A stretch of 64,000 nucleotides of DNA, from contig NZ_CP065589.1 of assembly GCF_021278965.1 (NCBI RefSeq), positions 3,787,001 to 3,851,000 on the forward strand, written 5' to 3'. The notes under the pieces are model-generated. The model did not search any database, was not told the origin of the DNA, and saw only the letters and a program-made list of their open reading frames with translations. Positions 18,194 to 27,594 of the stretch are shown here, one piece after another (the stretch's first letter is position 1; every line of letters starts with the position of its first letter). Made by a program: the position numbers and the translations under genes. The DNA is from Chryseobacterium capnotolerans. Lineage in GTDB: Bacteria; Bacteroidota; Bacteroidia; Flavobacteriales; Weeksellaceae.

Positions 18194-18304
18194 AAATTCT
18201 GTATTTAAATTGCATGTGTACAGTGCAAATTAAACATTAGAATGTATCACCCAATGTCAGGGATTATATGGCAGACTATTTATTAAACAAAAAAACTATC
18301 AAAA

Positions 18305-18505
18305 ATGAAAAAATTAGTTGGAATGAAGAGAGACTTCTCTTCTCTAGAAAACAAAAAGATCAACAGAGAGGATATGAAAGCTGTTCAAGGAGCTCTTTGT
18401 TATGAAACATCAGAAAATGCAACATGCTATGATAAAAAGACTTACACTGATGCTGGTAAGCTTATCAATAAAATGTTTGTAGGTGAGAATTGCAGCGGAT
18501 TGTAA
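18305..18505 (+). CDS. gwsA: Grasp-with-spasm type RiPP precursor peptide
   Basis: 66 residues. The charged N-terminus (MKKLVGMKRDFSSLENKKIN, then REDMKAVQGA) has the form of a RiPP leader, with a helical 'FSSLENKKIN-x-x-x-M-x-x-V-x-G' pattern seen in Bacteroidota peptides. The presumed core after G29-A30 has three cysteines (C32, C41, C63) and many Thr, Ser, Lys, Glu and Asp residues, suitable for the ester or amide crosslinks that ATP-grasp ligases make. Its place ahead of an ATP-grasp and a SPASM gene supports the role. A hairpin terminator follows immediately. The modification, the cleavage point and the biological activity are unknown. Confidence 0.82.
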   Translation: MKKLVGMKRDFSSLENKKINREDMKAVQGALCYETSENATCYDKKTYTDAGKLINKMFVGENCSGL

Positions 18506-18517
18506 TATCATAGAATT

Positions 18518-18545
18518 ATAGAGGGTTTATCCCTCTATTTTTTCC
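18518..18545 (+). terminator. Terminator/attenuator between precursor and maturase genes
   Basis: An 8-bp stem (ATAGAGGG 18518-18525 with CCCTCTAT 18531-18538) and a TTTAT loop, followed by TTTTT. It lies 12 bp after the precursor stop. Partial termination here would give more precursor transcript than maturase transcript. Confidence 0.75.
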
Positions 18546-18591
18546 ATATTATGGTTTATAAAAGATGCTCTATTACAAATATTAGCCATGT

Positions 18592-18603
18592 TTTAGTACT
18601 AAA
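18592..18603. promoter_or_regulatory. 12-bp perfect palindrome upstream of the lipoprotein gene
   Basis: TTTAGTACTAAA is a perfect palindrome ending 17 bp before the ATG at 18621. It may be a regulator site for the second part of the operon; in AT-rich DNA chance occurrence is possible. Confidence 0.35.
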
Positions 18604-18620
18604 CTAATAAAAAACTTTCC

Positions 18621-19526
18621 ATGAAAAATGATGTATACAAATTATTGCAATTTCTACTATTAACCCTCATCTTTCTTTTATTTTCGTGTAAAAACAGAGA
18701 ACTTAATTATATTGATTATTATAATAAAGTATATACCATTGACAGTATTCATAGGATTCATAAAGATACTCTGGCTACTATTAAACAATATAAAGAGCTC
18801 TTTAGAAAATATCCTCCTGTGCAGAATGAGAGACTCGTAGAATATGAGACTTATATTAAAATGGCTGATAAATACCATCAAGATTTTGGAGGAATAAAAA
18901 GTCTTGATAAACTTATTGCACAAACCGGGCCTTACTGGAGACCTGAATCTGATTTTTTCCAGTTATATAAAAAATATGGAATAGATAGTTTACAAGTGGA
19001 ACAAAAGTTTCAACAATGGAAAAGAAGCCTTAACCCGGTTTTAGTGGACTCATTCAGCATTGCTTTTACAAGAGATCAGTACAATAGGAATATTAAAGAA
19101 ACTGTTGAAATGAACGATAAAAAAAATGCAGAGCTTTTAATATGGACTTTAAAGAATTATGGGTATCCATCTTTGCAAAAAAAAGGACATCTGGGAAGAG
19201 AGGGTCAATTAATGTCTATGGGAACCCTGCTTAACCATATGGCTTATACAAAATACTACGATTATTTTAAAAGAGAGTTATTACAATATGTAAAATCCGG
19301 AGAATGTACTCCCAGGGATTATACTGAAATGGTAGATAAATATCAATATGTGAATAATGGCATAACAATATACGGAATATTCATGCGCTATAGTGAGGCA
19401 AACCTAAATGCCGCCGATTCTGCAAGAATTGATAAAAACCGTGCTGCTATAGGCTTTCCCAGAATGAAAACCTCTATGAAGATTGCCAAAGATTTTTTTG
19501 ATAAGCTTAAAAAACAAAAAAAATGA
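18621..19526 (+). CDS. Lipoprotein, DUF6624-like, in the RiPP operon
   Basis: 301 residues. The N-terminus is a lipoprotein signal (FLLLTLIFLLFSC, Cys23), so the protein should be anchored in a membrane facing the periplasm or surface. The C-terminal half resembles DUF6624: HMAYTKYYDYFKREL, then GECTPRDYTEMVDKYQY, then GITIYGIF, ending DKNRAAIGFPRM. These correspond to the family's 'H-A-D', 'D-R', 'YG-T' and 'R-x-x-I-G-L' landmarks. The stop overlaps the ATP-grasp start (ATGA at 19523-19526), so it is translated with the maturases. It could aid export, processing or immunity; none is shown. Confidence 0.75.
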   Translation: MKNDVYKLLQFLLLTLIFLLFSCKNRELNYIDYYNKVYTIDSIHRIHKDTLATIKQYKELFRKYPPVQNERLVEYETYIKMADKYHQDFGGIKSLDKLIAQTGPYWRPESDFFQLYKKYGIDSLQVEQKFQQWKRSLNPVLVDSFSIAFTRDQYNRNIKETVEMNDKKNAELLIWTLKNYGYPSLQKKGHLGREGQLMSMGTLLNHMAYTKYYDYFKRELLQYVKSGECTPRDYTEMVDKYQYVNNGITIYGIFMRYSEANLNAADSARIDKNRAAIGFPRMKTSMKIAKDFFDKLKKQKK

Positions 19527-20425
19527 TTCTCATTATTTCTGAAAATAGGGAAAATACAACCAATGAAGTCATCAAATATCTTCTGGCCATGAACAAAAGG
19601 TTCATCCGTGTACATGAAGATGAAATTTTTGAAATTAAAACCCACCAAAAGAGACTTCTTATGCTAAGCCAAAGAAATAGATTCTATCTTGATGAAATAA
19701 GCAGTGTATGGTACAGAACCGGAGGATTAAATTTCAAACGGCTACGGTATGAAAATGAATCTATTAATCTTAACATGAATGAATACCAACACTGGCTGGA
19801 AGATTATGTGAGAAAAACTTTAGAATCGAAAAAGCATATCAATAAAGAAAGCAATAGTGATGTAAACAAGCTTCTGGTATTGGAACAGGCCAAAAAAGCA
19901 GGTTTAGATGTACCGGATTATTTTCTGTCCGAAAATACAGATGAAGTAGAACTTCATAAAACCATCATCAAAACCATTGGCGGAAATCCGAGAGCAGAAA
20001 ATATTATCCCGAATGCCACCGGTATGATGTATACTTCAATCGTGAAAGAATCACAAAAAGGAAGTTTCTTCATCACATTTTTCCAGGAAAAAATTGAAAA
20101 AGATTTTGAGATTAGGAGCTTTTATCTGAATGGAAAAGTTTGGTCAACAGCGATCTTTTCACAAAATAATGAGCAGACAAAAATTGATTTCAGAAAGTAC
20201 AACCATAAAAAGCCCAACAGAAATGTTCCTTACCAGCTTCCCAAGAGTATTGAAAAGAAAATTCATTTACTGATGTTATCTCTGGACCTCAACTCCGGTT
20301 CATTGGATCTTATCAAGAGCAAGGATACATTTTATTTTTTAGAAGTAAATGCCATAGGCCAGTTTCTTGGGCATTCAGTGATCTGTAACTATTCGTTGGA
20401 AAAAGAAATAGCTGATTTTTTATGA
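19523..20425 (+). CDS. gwsG: Grasp-with-spasm system ATP-grasp peptide maturase
   Basis: 300 residues of the RimK/microviridin-ligase-like ATP-grasp class. The N-terminal domain has SVWYRTGGLNF near residue 55. The nucleotide-binding middle has KTIGGNPRAENI and a lysine-rich MMYTSIVKESQKGSFFITFF region. The catalytic end has DFEIRSFYLNGKVWSTAIFS and the metal-binding E274-x-N276 in FLEVNAIGQF. Such enzymes activate Asp or Glu side chains with ATP and join them to Ser, Thr or Lys, making graspetide-type rings. It overlaps both neighbours by 4 bp. The pairing with a downstream SPASM protein identifies the system. Confidence 0.9.
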   Translation: MILIISENRENTTNEVIKYLLAMNKRFIRVHEDEIFEIKTHQKRLLMLSQRNRFYLDEISSVWYRTGGLNFKRLRYENESINLNMNEYQHWLEDYVRKTLESKKHINKESNSDVNKLLVLEQAKKAGLDVPDYFLSENTDEVELHKTIIKTIGGNPRAENIIPNATGMMYTSIVKESQKGSFFITFFQEKIEKDFEIRSFYLNGKVWSTAIFSQNNEQTKIDFRKYNHKKPNRNVPYQLPKSIEKKIHLLMLSLDLNSGSLDLIKSKDTFYFLEVNAIGQFLGHSVICNYSLEKEIADFL

Positions 20426-20604
20426 AAAAAAAATTTATCCCAAAAGAGAAACATCCACTTCCTCTGATCTATAACTTCATGGAAATTGTAATAAACCAAG
20501 AAAGAGAGCAATCTGCGATAAATATCACTGTAACAAGTGAAAAATACCAAACCAATTTCTATGTAAAATCAAAACCTTATAAATTCTTAGTGAGGTTCTT
20601 ATGA
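20422..20604 (+). CDS. 60-residue protein coupled between the two maturases
   Basis: A small basic protein I do not recognise. It begins MKKKFIPKEKHPLPLIYNF and ends YVKSKPYKFLVRFL, with no signal peptide, membrane helix or cysteine. Its ATG overlaps the ATP-grasp stop (ATGA, 20422-20425) and its stop overlaps the SPASM start (ATGA, 20601-20604), the same arrangement as between the other genes, so it is very probably translated. The start codon is followed by an A9 run, so a length error there is possible. It may be an accessory or leader-binding protein; this is inference from position only. Confidence 0.68.
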   Translation: MKKKFIPKEKHPLPLIYNFMEIVINQEREQSAINITVTSEKYQTNFYVKSKPYKFLVRFL

Positions 20605-21680
20605 AATATTTCAATTTATTCAGTACGATTTTCATTACCAAAGGAGCTAACAGAATTTTAGTTTCAGATCTTCAGAGAAATACATCTGAACTCTATCCAT
20701 TAGAATTATATGATCTGCTTGAAGAATTAAAGAAAAATTCCATTGAAGAGATCCTGGAAATGTATGATCAGAACTCTAAGGATATTGTTCAGGAATATTT
20801 AGAAATTCTGTCAGAAAGAGAATATGGCTTTATTACAGAAAATGACCATGATCGAAATTTTCCGCCATTATCATATGAATATAGGGAGGCAAACAAGATT
20901 AATGACCTCTTTATCGAAATTGCAGATATCAGCCTTTTAAAGAGGCTTAGAAGCTCTGTAGAGCAACTTGAGATTAGACATATGGTTATCTACAGTGCAA
21001 AACCCTTATCGGTAGAAGAATTTATCAATATAGACCATACTTTCACATTATCTGTGCTGGCAGGGATAGAAATAATTTCTCCTTTTCATCAGGAAATAGA
21101 TCAAATCTTTCTACAGGAAATACATAATGAAACTGAAAGAATTTACAACCTCCTATTTTATCACTGCCCTCAAAAACGTTCCAGGGTAAAAAATGAATTC
21201 AGGTTTAGCGTGAATTTTGTAAAAGAACATATAAAAATATCATCCTGCGGAAAAGTAGATTTGAAATATTTCAATACCAATCTCCCCAAAGTGTTGGAAG
21301 CTGTCAACCATAACTCTTGTCTGCATAAAAAGATAGGCATAGATAAAGATGGCCATATTAAAAATTGTCCTTTAATGCAGGAGAGCTTTGGAAATATTCA
21401 GAACACAAGCCTGGAGGAAGCTTTAGCACAACCCGGATTCAGGAAATACTGGAATATTACTAAAGATAGCATTGAAGGGTGCAAAGACTGCGAATTCAGG
21501 CATATCTGTACAGACTGCAGGGCTTATACCGAACGATCGCATTATAGTGCGGAAAACCTGGATCTATCAAAGCCCTTAAAGTGTGGTTACAACCCTTATA
21601 CCAATGAATGGAAAGAATGGAGTAAAAATCCCCTTAAACAGAAAGTCATTCATTATTATGAGATACAAAAAACAAAATAG
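20601..21680 (+). CDS. gwsS: Grasp-with-spasm system SPASM-domain peptide maturase
   Basis: 359 residues. The C-terminal part (about 215-330) is a SPASM domain with cysteines at 216, 240, 256, 294, 297, 303, 306 and 328, including GCKDCEFRHICTDCRAY, KDGHIKNC and SFGNI. The region before it has remnants of a radical-SAM barrel but no CxxxCxxC iron-sulfur motif at the N-terminus, as expected for this family, so it may not be a classical radical-SAM enzyme. It presumably recognises or modifies the precursor together with the ATP-grasp protein. It is the last gene of the operon, and the terminator overlaps its stop. Confidence 0.9.
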   Translation: MKYFNLFSTIFITKGANRILVSDLQRNTSELYPLELYDLLEELKKNSIEEILEMYDQNSKDIVQEYLEILSEREYGFITENDHDRNFPPLSYEYREANKINDLFIEIADISLLKRLRSSVEQLEIRHMVIYSAKPLSVEEFINIDHTFTLSVLAGIEIISPFHQEIDQIFLQEIHNETERIYNLLFYHCPQKRSRVKNEFRFSVNFVKEHIKISSCGKVDLKYFNTNLPKVLEAVNHNSCLHKKIGIDKDGHIKNCPLMQESFGNIQNTSLEEALAQPGFRKYWNITKDSIEGCKDCEFRHICTDCRAYTERSHYSAENLDLSKPLKCGYNPYTNEWKEWSKNPLKQKVIHYYEIQKTK

Positions 21681-21710
21681 CTTTTAAACAATGTTCAAAA
21701 GCTATTTTTA
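21674..21710 (+). terminator. Terminator of the RiPP operon
   Basis: A 12-bp perfect stem (AAAATAGCTTTT 21674-21685 with 21697-21708) overlaps the stop codon of the SPASM gene. The symmetry may also stop leftward transcription from the convergent gene at 21738. Confidence 0.8.
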
Positions 21711-21737
21711 TATAGAAATAAGAGATTAAAAAAACTC

Positions 21738-22115
21738 TTATTTAAAAAACTTCCACTTCGGGATAATGGCCAGCATCCCAAAACCTGTAAAAAGAAACAG
21801 ATTGGTAACATCTGTATACAGGAAGGTAGACAGATAATAATTATGCATAAAGAAATGCAACACCAATAAAGCAGGGAACATAATAATTCCTACTTTTTTG
21901 TAAAAGAACATCAGCACCAGGCCAATCATCATTAATGCATCAATTGAAAAGATAACATAAAAATACCATCTTGGGATCTCAAGGTATTCATGCTGAAGAT
22001 ATTCATCAACATCTATTCCCAGTCCCATTACGGTAAACAACATTAAGGCAGCAAATGCCAATACAAATCCCCATCCTTTCTTCGGATCTTCGTCAAAATA
22101 GCTGTATTCTTCCAT
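21738..22115 (-). CDS. Four-helix membrane protein, unknown function
   Basis: 125 residues. A polar acidic start (MEEYSYFDEDPKKGWGF) is followed by about four hydrophobic helices with FAALMLFTVMGLGIDVDEYL, VIFSIDALMMIGLVLMFFY, FPALLVLHFFMHNYYL and LFLFTGFGMLAIIPKW. No catalytic motif is visible and I do not recognise the family beyond small flavobacterial membrane proteins. It is convergent with the RiPP operon and downstream of the Lrp gene, from which a terminator separates it. Confidence 0.78.
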   Translation of the reverse strand: MEEYSYFDEDPKKGWGFVLAFAALMLFTVMGLGIDVDEYLQHEYLEIPRWYFYVIFSIDALMMIGLVLMFFYKKVGIIMFPALLVLHFFMHNYYLSTFLYTDVTNLFLFTGFGMLAIIPKWKFFK

Positions 22116-22127
22116 AGGTACAAAAAT

Positions 22128-22159
22128 AAAGAACTTATGAGAGATTTCATAAGTTCTTT
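22128..22159 (-). terminator. Terminator of the Lrp/AsnC gene
   Basis: A 13-bp perfect stem (22128-22140 with 22147-22159) and loop GAGATT. Read leftward it is followed by a T-rich tract (TTTATTTTTG), fitting a terminator for the gene at 22185-22655. Confidence 0.78.
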
Positions 22160-22184
22160 TATAGTTATTCGTTTAAAATTTGAA

Positions 22185-22655
22185 TTAAATAGAGATCGCG
22201 TCGATCAGTCTATTTTTGTCACTCAAGAATTCTTCCATAGAGATCATACTTTCAGTTCTCATTACATCCTGAATGTCGTCGATCTGATAGATAATTCTTT
22301 TAGCATCATCCGTATTCTTCGCTCTTACTTTACAGAAAATATTATATTTCCCGGAAATAACGCTAGCTTCGATTACGTTAGGAATAGTTGACAATTCTTT
22401 CAATACTTCCTGAGTACGGTTTGATTTTGTCAAAAGGATTCCGATGAAAGCTGTAAAGTGATAATCCAGCTTACCATAATCGATGTTTAGAGATGATCCC
22501 AAAATAATACCTGCATCTTCCATCTTTTTCACTCTTACGTGAATTGTTCCAGCAGAAACATCCATCTGCTTAGCAATTTCTGTAAAAGGCATTCTTGTGT
22601 TTTCTACTAAGAAATCAAGAATCTTCTTGTCTATTTCGTCCAGTTGATAGTTCAT
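22185..22655 (-). CDS. Lrp/AsnC family transcriptional regulator
   Basis: 156 residues, the standard family length. The N-terminal winged HTH is LDEIDKKILDFLVENTRMPF, then TEIAKQMDVSAGTIHVRVKK (residues about 4-45). The C-terminal RAM domain (about 65-145) has FTAFIGILLTKSNRTQEVLK and VISGKYNIFCKVRAKNTDDA, the effector and oligomer interface. The ligand is probably an amino acid but cannot be named. It is monocistronic, with a TAnnTTTG promoter box 45 bp upstream and a strong terminator. Confidence 0.94.
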   Translation of the reverse strand: MNYQLDEIDKKILDFLVENTRMPFTEIAKQMDVSAGTIHVRVKKMEDAGIILGSSLNIDYGKLDYHFTAFIGILLTKSNRTQEVLKELSTIPNVIEASVISGKYNIFCKVRAKNTDDAKRIIYQIDDIQDVMRTESMISMEEFLSDKNRLIDAISI

Positions 22656-22699
22656 ATTAGTTAAATTACAATTTCTTTAAAAAATCTATGTATTTTTTG

Positions 22700-22707
22700 C
22701 AAATTTA
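22700..22707 (-). promoter_or_regulatory. -7 promoter box of the Lrp/AsnC gene
   Basis: Read leftward, TAAATTTG fits TAnnTTTG and sits about 45 bases before the ATG at 22655. No -33 element is clear. Confidence 0.5.
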
Positions 22708-22788
22708 CGAAAAATAATTTAACTAAAAAAATATATCAAATATTAACAATAATTAACACGGATGATAAAAATCATTAAAATATTCCGA

Positions 22789-25700
22789 TTATTTAGCATT
22801 CGATTTTGTAGAATCTGTTTTTATTTCCGTTTTCTCTGCAGATGCTTTTTTATCTTTTTTCTTCTTTTTAAACAAAGAATTAAAGCTTTTACTCCATAAG
22901 ACCCCTACTCCATAGGCTTGATTAGCAGTTCCGTTTGTACTGATCATCCCAATATTGGTGGGCTTAGAGTATCCTCTTACCACCAAAGTACCGTCATTCT
23001 TTTTAGATAAATCATATTCTATAGAGCCTTCTCCCGAAAGATAATTGTTCTGAGCTCCGGTAGTACTTGCTTCCGTTTTGGATAATGGAATACCCAATCC
23101 GGTCTTGATATTTATCCTTGGTGAAAGGGCTACACTCACTCCAGCATTCGCTCTGTCTGCTGTATTTGAATTTTGGTCACCCTTTACATAGTTCAGGTCA
23201 ATCTGGAATTCATTACTCATAGTATTAAGAACTGATCCCAGCTGTTTCAGAAGTATATTATATCCTTGTGATTCTGCAACGTTACCCATATTCACTTCTA
23301 CTCCTCCGCTATTGGATACGTTAAAGGTACTCAACAAAAGAACGGAACCAAACTGAAGAACTTTTTCTCCTTCCTGGCTCATTTTAGCAGCCAATGTTTC
23401 TCTCACCTGGCTTGAAACATCCATTGCCGTGACATTCAGCTCCACCTTAGGATCTATAAGAGACTCTGTAATATTAGCCTGCAATAAAATACTTATCGGC
23501 TGCAGTTTCCCCATACTCAGATATTCCCCTGCATTGGAAACCATTCTTACATAGTTGGCAGTAATATCCAGCGCCGGTTTCATCGCATCACCATCCCATC
23601 TTATGCTGCTGTTTTTCTGGATTTGAAAGGTTTTATTAAGAATTGCTTTGGAAACAAATGTTCCGTTATCTACTTTATACGTGCCGTTCATCGCAATATT
23701 TCCCTGTCTATTCATCTGGAACCTCAGCGGATCTGCCGTCCCTTTTACGGTAATACTTCCCACATCATCTCCGATAAGTACATTTACTGTAGTTCCTTTA
23801 TCTACAGCTAAATTGAAATCAATATACATATTGGCTCCGGTCTTTTTCTTCTCTTCTAATGTTACCAATCCATCTTTTCCTTCTTTCAGGAATCTAAGCA
23901 TCTTGAATTCTTCAACATTTGAAGTGGAACTTGAGTTGAAAGTAAAAGTACTTCCGTTAAGTGCCCTCATATTAGGAGTAGTTATACTTAAACCAGACAC
24001 AGGGCCGGAAACGTACAAATCACCTTGCCCATATACTCTTCCCCAAAACAAATCAGAATCTTTTTGAGTAGAATTCAGGACCAAAAGATTATCAGCTCTC
24101 ATGATCAGATCGATACCCATTGAAGAAAGTGTTTCAAACCGGATCGCACCGGAAATATTCCCTTTAGAGTTGGTTCTTCCATCATGTACTTCAATATTGT
24201 TGAGAATGGCCAGCCCTTTACTTAATTGGATCACGTTATCATCAAATGAATAGTCTACCCCTGTAAACAGAAGTTTTAATCCGAAATCTTTTAAGGCAAT
24301 GTCACCACTGTAATCAAGATTATTAAGCTTTCCATTAATCTTAAGATCTCCTGTTGCTTTTCCTCTAAGGTTTCCAAAAATAGATTGAACAAACTGTTGG
24401 GTGAAAGAAAGATCGAAGTCACGCATTTCTGCCGTAAGATCAATATCCGGAGAAGCGCTATTGTTATTTACAGTCCCCGTAAGATTTAAACTGTTGTTTC
24501 CTAGAACTCCTGCAGAATGAACCTTTACATCAATATCATATACGTTCAATGAGAACCCATTGGTAGCCGAAATGGAAATGGCTCCCATATCATTACCATT
24601 CATTTTAATATCATCTACATTAAGGTCTACCAGAGGCTGTAAAGTGCTTTTATCCATCTTGATCTTTACACTTCCGTTTGCCAGACCTTGAATATCCATG
24701 CTATTACCTCCAGACTGCATATCCAAAAGTTTCTCTATTGCAAAATCACTGATATCGGCATCTAAATAGAAATCCTTGATTGATTTAAATTGTGCTTCTT
24801 TGATAAACAAAGCACTCTTATCAGAATACACCCTCAGATTCCTGATATCGAAATCTCCGGTATTCTTCCTGTAAGTAATGGAATGATTAAGCTCAGGGCT
24901 GGTATCAATAGCCCAGGATACTTCATTAAATTTAACTTCCGTAGGCTCGAATCTGAAAACATAATCACCGGCTGCATCCGTAGATTGGTCTACATTAATA
25001 GCATATTCCTTCAGCTTTTCATTGATCTCATCATCCGGGCTTCCGTGCTTGAATACAGTAGACAGATGCAGGGTATTTCCGTTTTCGTTATTCCCTTTAA
25101 GTTCAAAATCTTTAATGATATTTTTATTGTACTCTAGTCTATTGATTCTTGCATATAGCTGCTGAGCAAGATTCGCAGTATTGATCCTTACCTTAACACT
25201 GTCTACCATGGCACTATCCTTACTCAGGTTTTTTCTAGTATTCATCTGGTAATCAGAATTGGAACTTGCCAATGCTTCATCTGCATTATTAATTTCCTCT
25301 TCTTTAGTCATAATATATTTCAGTGCCGTGGCATCAAGATTCAGGATCAGGTTATTTGAATCTCCATCATATTCACCTTCCACCATAGCTCCGTTAGGTA
25401 ACTTCAGATCTGGTAAGAAATAGTTAACCAGTCCCTGTTGAACATCAAATTTCATGGCAAAATTCTGGCCTCGGTATAATTTTCTTGGCGGCGGTCCTAC
25501 AAGAATTCGTCCTACTCCGTTTTCTACCATGCCTACAAGATCCGCAAGATTATATTTACCGGAAATTTTTCCGTTAGCTGCTCCCGGTGCATCCACATCA
25601 ATAACACGTCCTCCGGCTTCAATAAAGGTTTTTAATTTCGCTGCAGGGATAGAGTATTTCTGTGTAGCGGTTGCAAAATGAATATTATTGGCATTTACGT

Positions 25701-27590
25701 CCAATGTAAGGTCATTAATGGATGACATAGACATTTTACCTTCTACCTGGCCGCTTACCATCTGGCTGCCGGGCTTATTGGTAAAATAATTCATATTCAG
25801 CTGGGTAACATCAGCATTCACATCCATTGCAATTTTCGAGGTACTGAAATCTATTAACCCTTTAATGGTGGCTTTTGCCTGTTCATCATTAACCGTAATC
25901 AGCCCGTTATATTTTTTATGGTCTAATAATCCGTCCAAATAGAGATTATTAATGACCTTATCCATAATTTCAATGCTGGTAATCTGGGATTTGGTGGTAA
26001 GACGCATTGTATTCACATCAAAGCTCTGCCCATTGAGATCAAAATTACCTGAAATCAATCCTACCGACTTATTTTTAGTAATTACAGAAGTATTAATATC
26101 TTTTACCTCAAGACGCCCTGAATACTTAGGCATAGCCGTGCTGTATCCTGTTAAAGACAGTTTAGAAATTTTCGCCTGTCCTATTCCTGTCATTAAATTC
26201 CCACTTTCTACATATATTTGGTCCGGATTTACTTTAGCCATTCCATTATATTTCAGTTTTCCAAAGTCATCTGCAAAATTCTTCATTTTGCTGGAGATGA
26301 ATGTTGGCATCATTGCTTTCAGATCTTTATAGGTAAAATCGGTGGAAAGGTCTTTGGTTTCAATAGAAAAGTGTCCGTTCAGCAGGTTATCCACCTTCAT
26401 GGTTTTGGTGGCAATATTCACATCAGGGTTTCTGATCAGAAAATTCTCTAAATGGAATTTATTTAAAGGACCTGTCATTTGTCCTGAAAGATTAAACGGC
26501 TTGATATTATCCCAATTGGTTACAAAATAACTGATATCATATCCACTTACCTGGCTTCCCTGATTGATATTCATATCCCAGCGAACCTTGTCTGCAAAAT
26601 CAGCCCATGAACCATCATGAAGATTGAATTTTATATCTCCCTGAAGTAAGGTATGATCTGTATTTAAGGTAAGGTCTTTTAACGATAAAAACTGCTTGGT
26701 TAAAGACAGTTCTGTTGAAAAGGTATCTACAATATGAGACTTCCCCCATCTGGAGGTCACGAAAGACATATTATTAATAAGCGCCGTAATATTAGGGCCT
26801 ACGACCTTCACATTGGGCGCTTTTAAATTAAATTTTGTTGCGGTAAGCCACTTCCCGTGATCCCCTTCAGAGTTCTGATTAACAATAGATACTTTAGAAT
26901 CTATAATCTGTACTCTTGAATTCAGCTGAAAAGGAGGTTTCTTTGGATCTCTTTTCTTTCCATCATCAAATAACTCCGTAAATCTTACAAAATTGGAAAT
27001 ACTGTCGCCTTTATAAGTAATAACTTTTATTTCTGCATTAACAAGAGTAAGGGAATTAAAGCTTAAAGAATTGCTTTTGCCGGAAATAGCATTCGCTGCA
27101 AGAGAGAGCCAATCTGAATCAGCACGAAATTCACGAGCCTGAATAAAATCTAAGCCTTTATAGTCTTTTACTTTTAATCCTTTTATGGTAACATCTCCAA
27201 AATAGTTTACGTCTACGCTTTCCGTAGAAAACCCGGATTTAAAATCATTATTCACAAGCTTCAACGCCTGATCTGCAGCCCATTGTTTGGTTACCGGAAG
27301 GTTGATCGTGATAAGAACCCCTGCCACAAGAACAAGACCCAGCCAAAAAGAATAAGAAGAAGCTTTGCCCACCAGGTATAGCTGGTGACATCTTTCATAG
27401 CCTGTTTTCCAAACTCTTCAGCAGTCTCTACAGGGTGATTGATGGCGTCTGAAGCCAGTTCTGAGGCTTCTTTCACTGTTTCCCGTACCTTTCCCTCTAC
27501 ATTTTCAACAGTCTTCTGTACCTGATCCCCTAGGTTTTCAGCTACCGATTTTTTATTCTCATTCTCGTTATTATTCTCTAACTTTGCCAT
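22789..27590 (-). CDS. tamB: TamB-like translocation/assembly protein, frameshifted near the N-terminus
   Basis: About 1600 residues when joined. The N-terminus (MAKLENNNENENKKSVAENL at 27590) has an acidic coiled segment and ends WWAKLLLILF; the rest continues in another frame as WLGLVLVAGVLITINLPVTK. The two join if one T is added to the T5 run (plus-strand A5 at 27345-27349). Without the repair only a GTG start at 27372 opens the long frame. The body is the repetitive beta-helical AsmA/TamB fold, and the DUF490-type C-terminus has VNMGNVAESQGYNILLKQL and FQIDLNYVKG. TamB proteins span the periplasm and help outer-membrane protein or lipid transfer. The C-terminal tail is lysine-rich. Confidence 0.88.
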
Positions 27591-27594
27591 TATT

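Larger units (their letters stand above)
17731..18304. other. 574-bp regulatory-looking intergenic region upstream of the RiPP operon
   Basis: No ORF is convincing here. The region has several dyads (listed separately) and four copies of the hexamer TGTACA, at 17933, 18068, 18088 and 18217, unusual for such AT-rich DNA. An AGAAAATAGT (17941-17950) also has its exact inverse at 18010-18019. It probably contains the promoter and operators of the precursor peptide gene. No TAnnTTTG box with a matching -33 was found, so the start point is unclear. Confidence 0.6.

Noticed and set aside
20601..21680. Calling the SPASM protein a radical-SAM enzyme
   Set aside because: No CxxxCxxC motif is present at the N-terminus; only the SPASM cysteines are intact.
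23623..26530. Several rightward ORFs of 60-140 codons within tamB
   Set aside because: They are antisense shadows of the long coding frame, with no domain signature.
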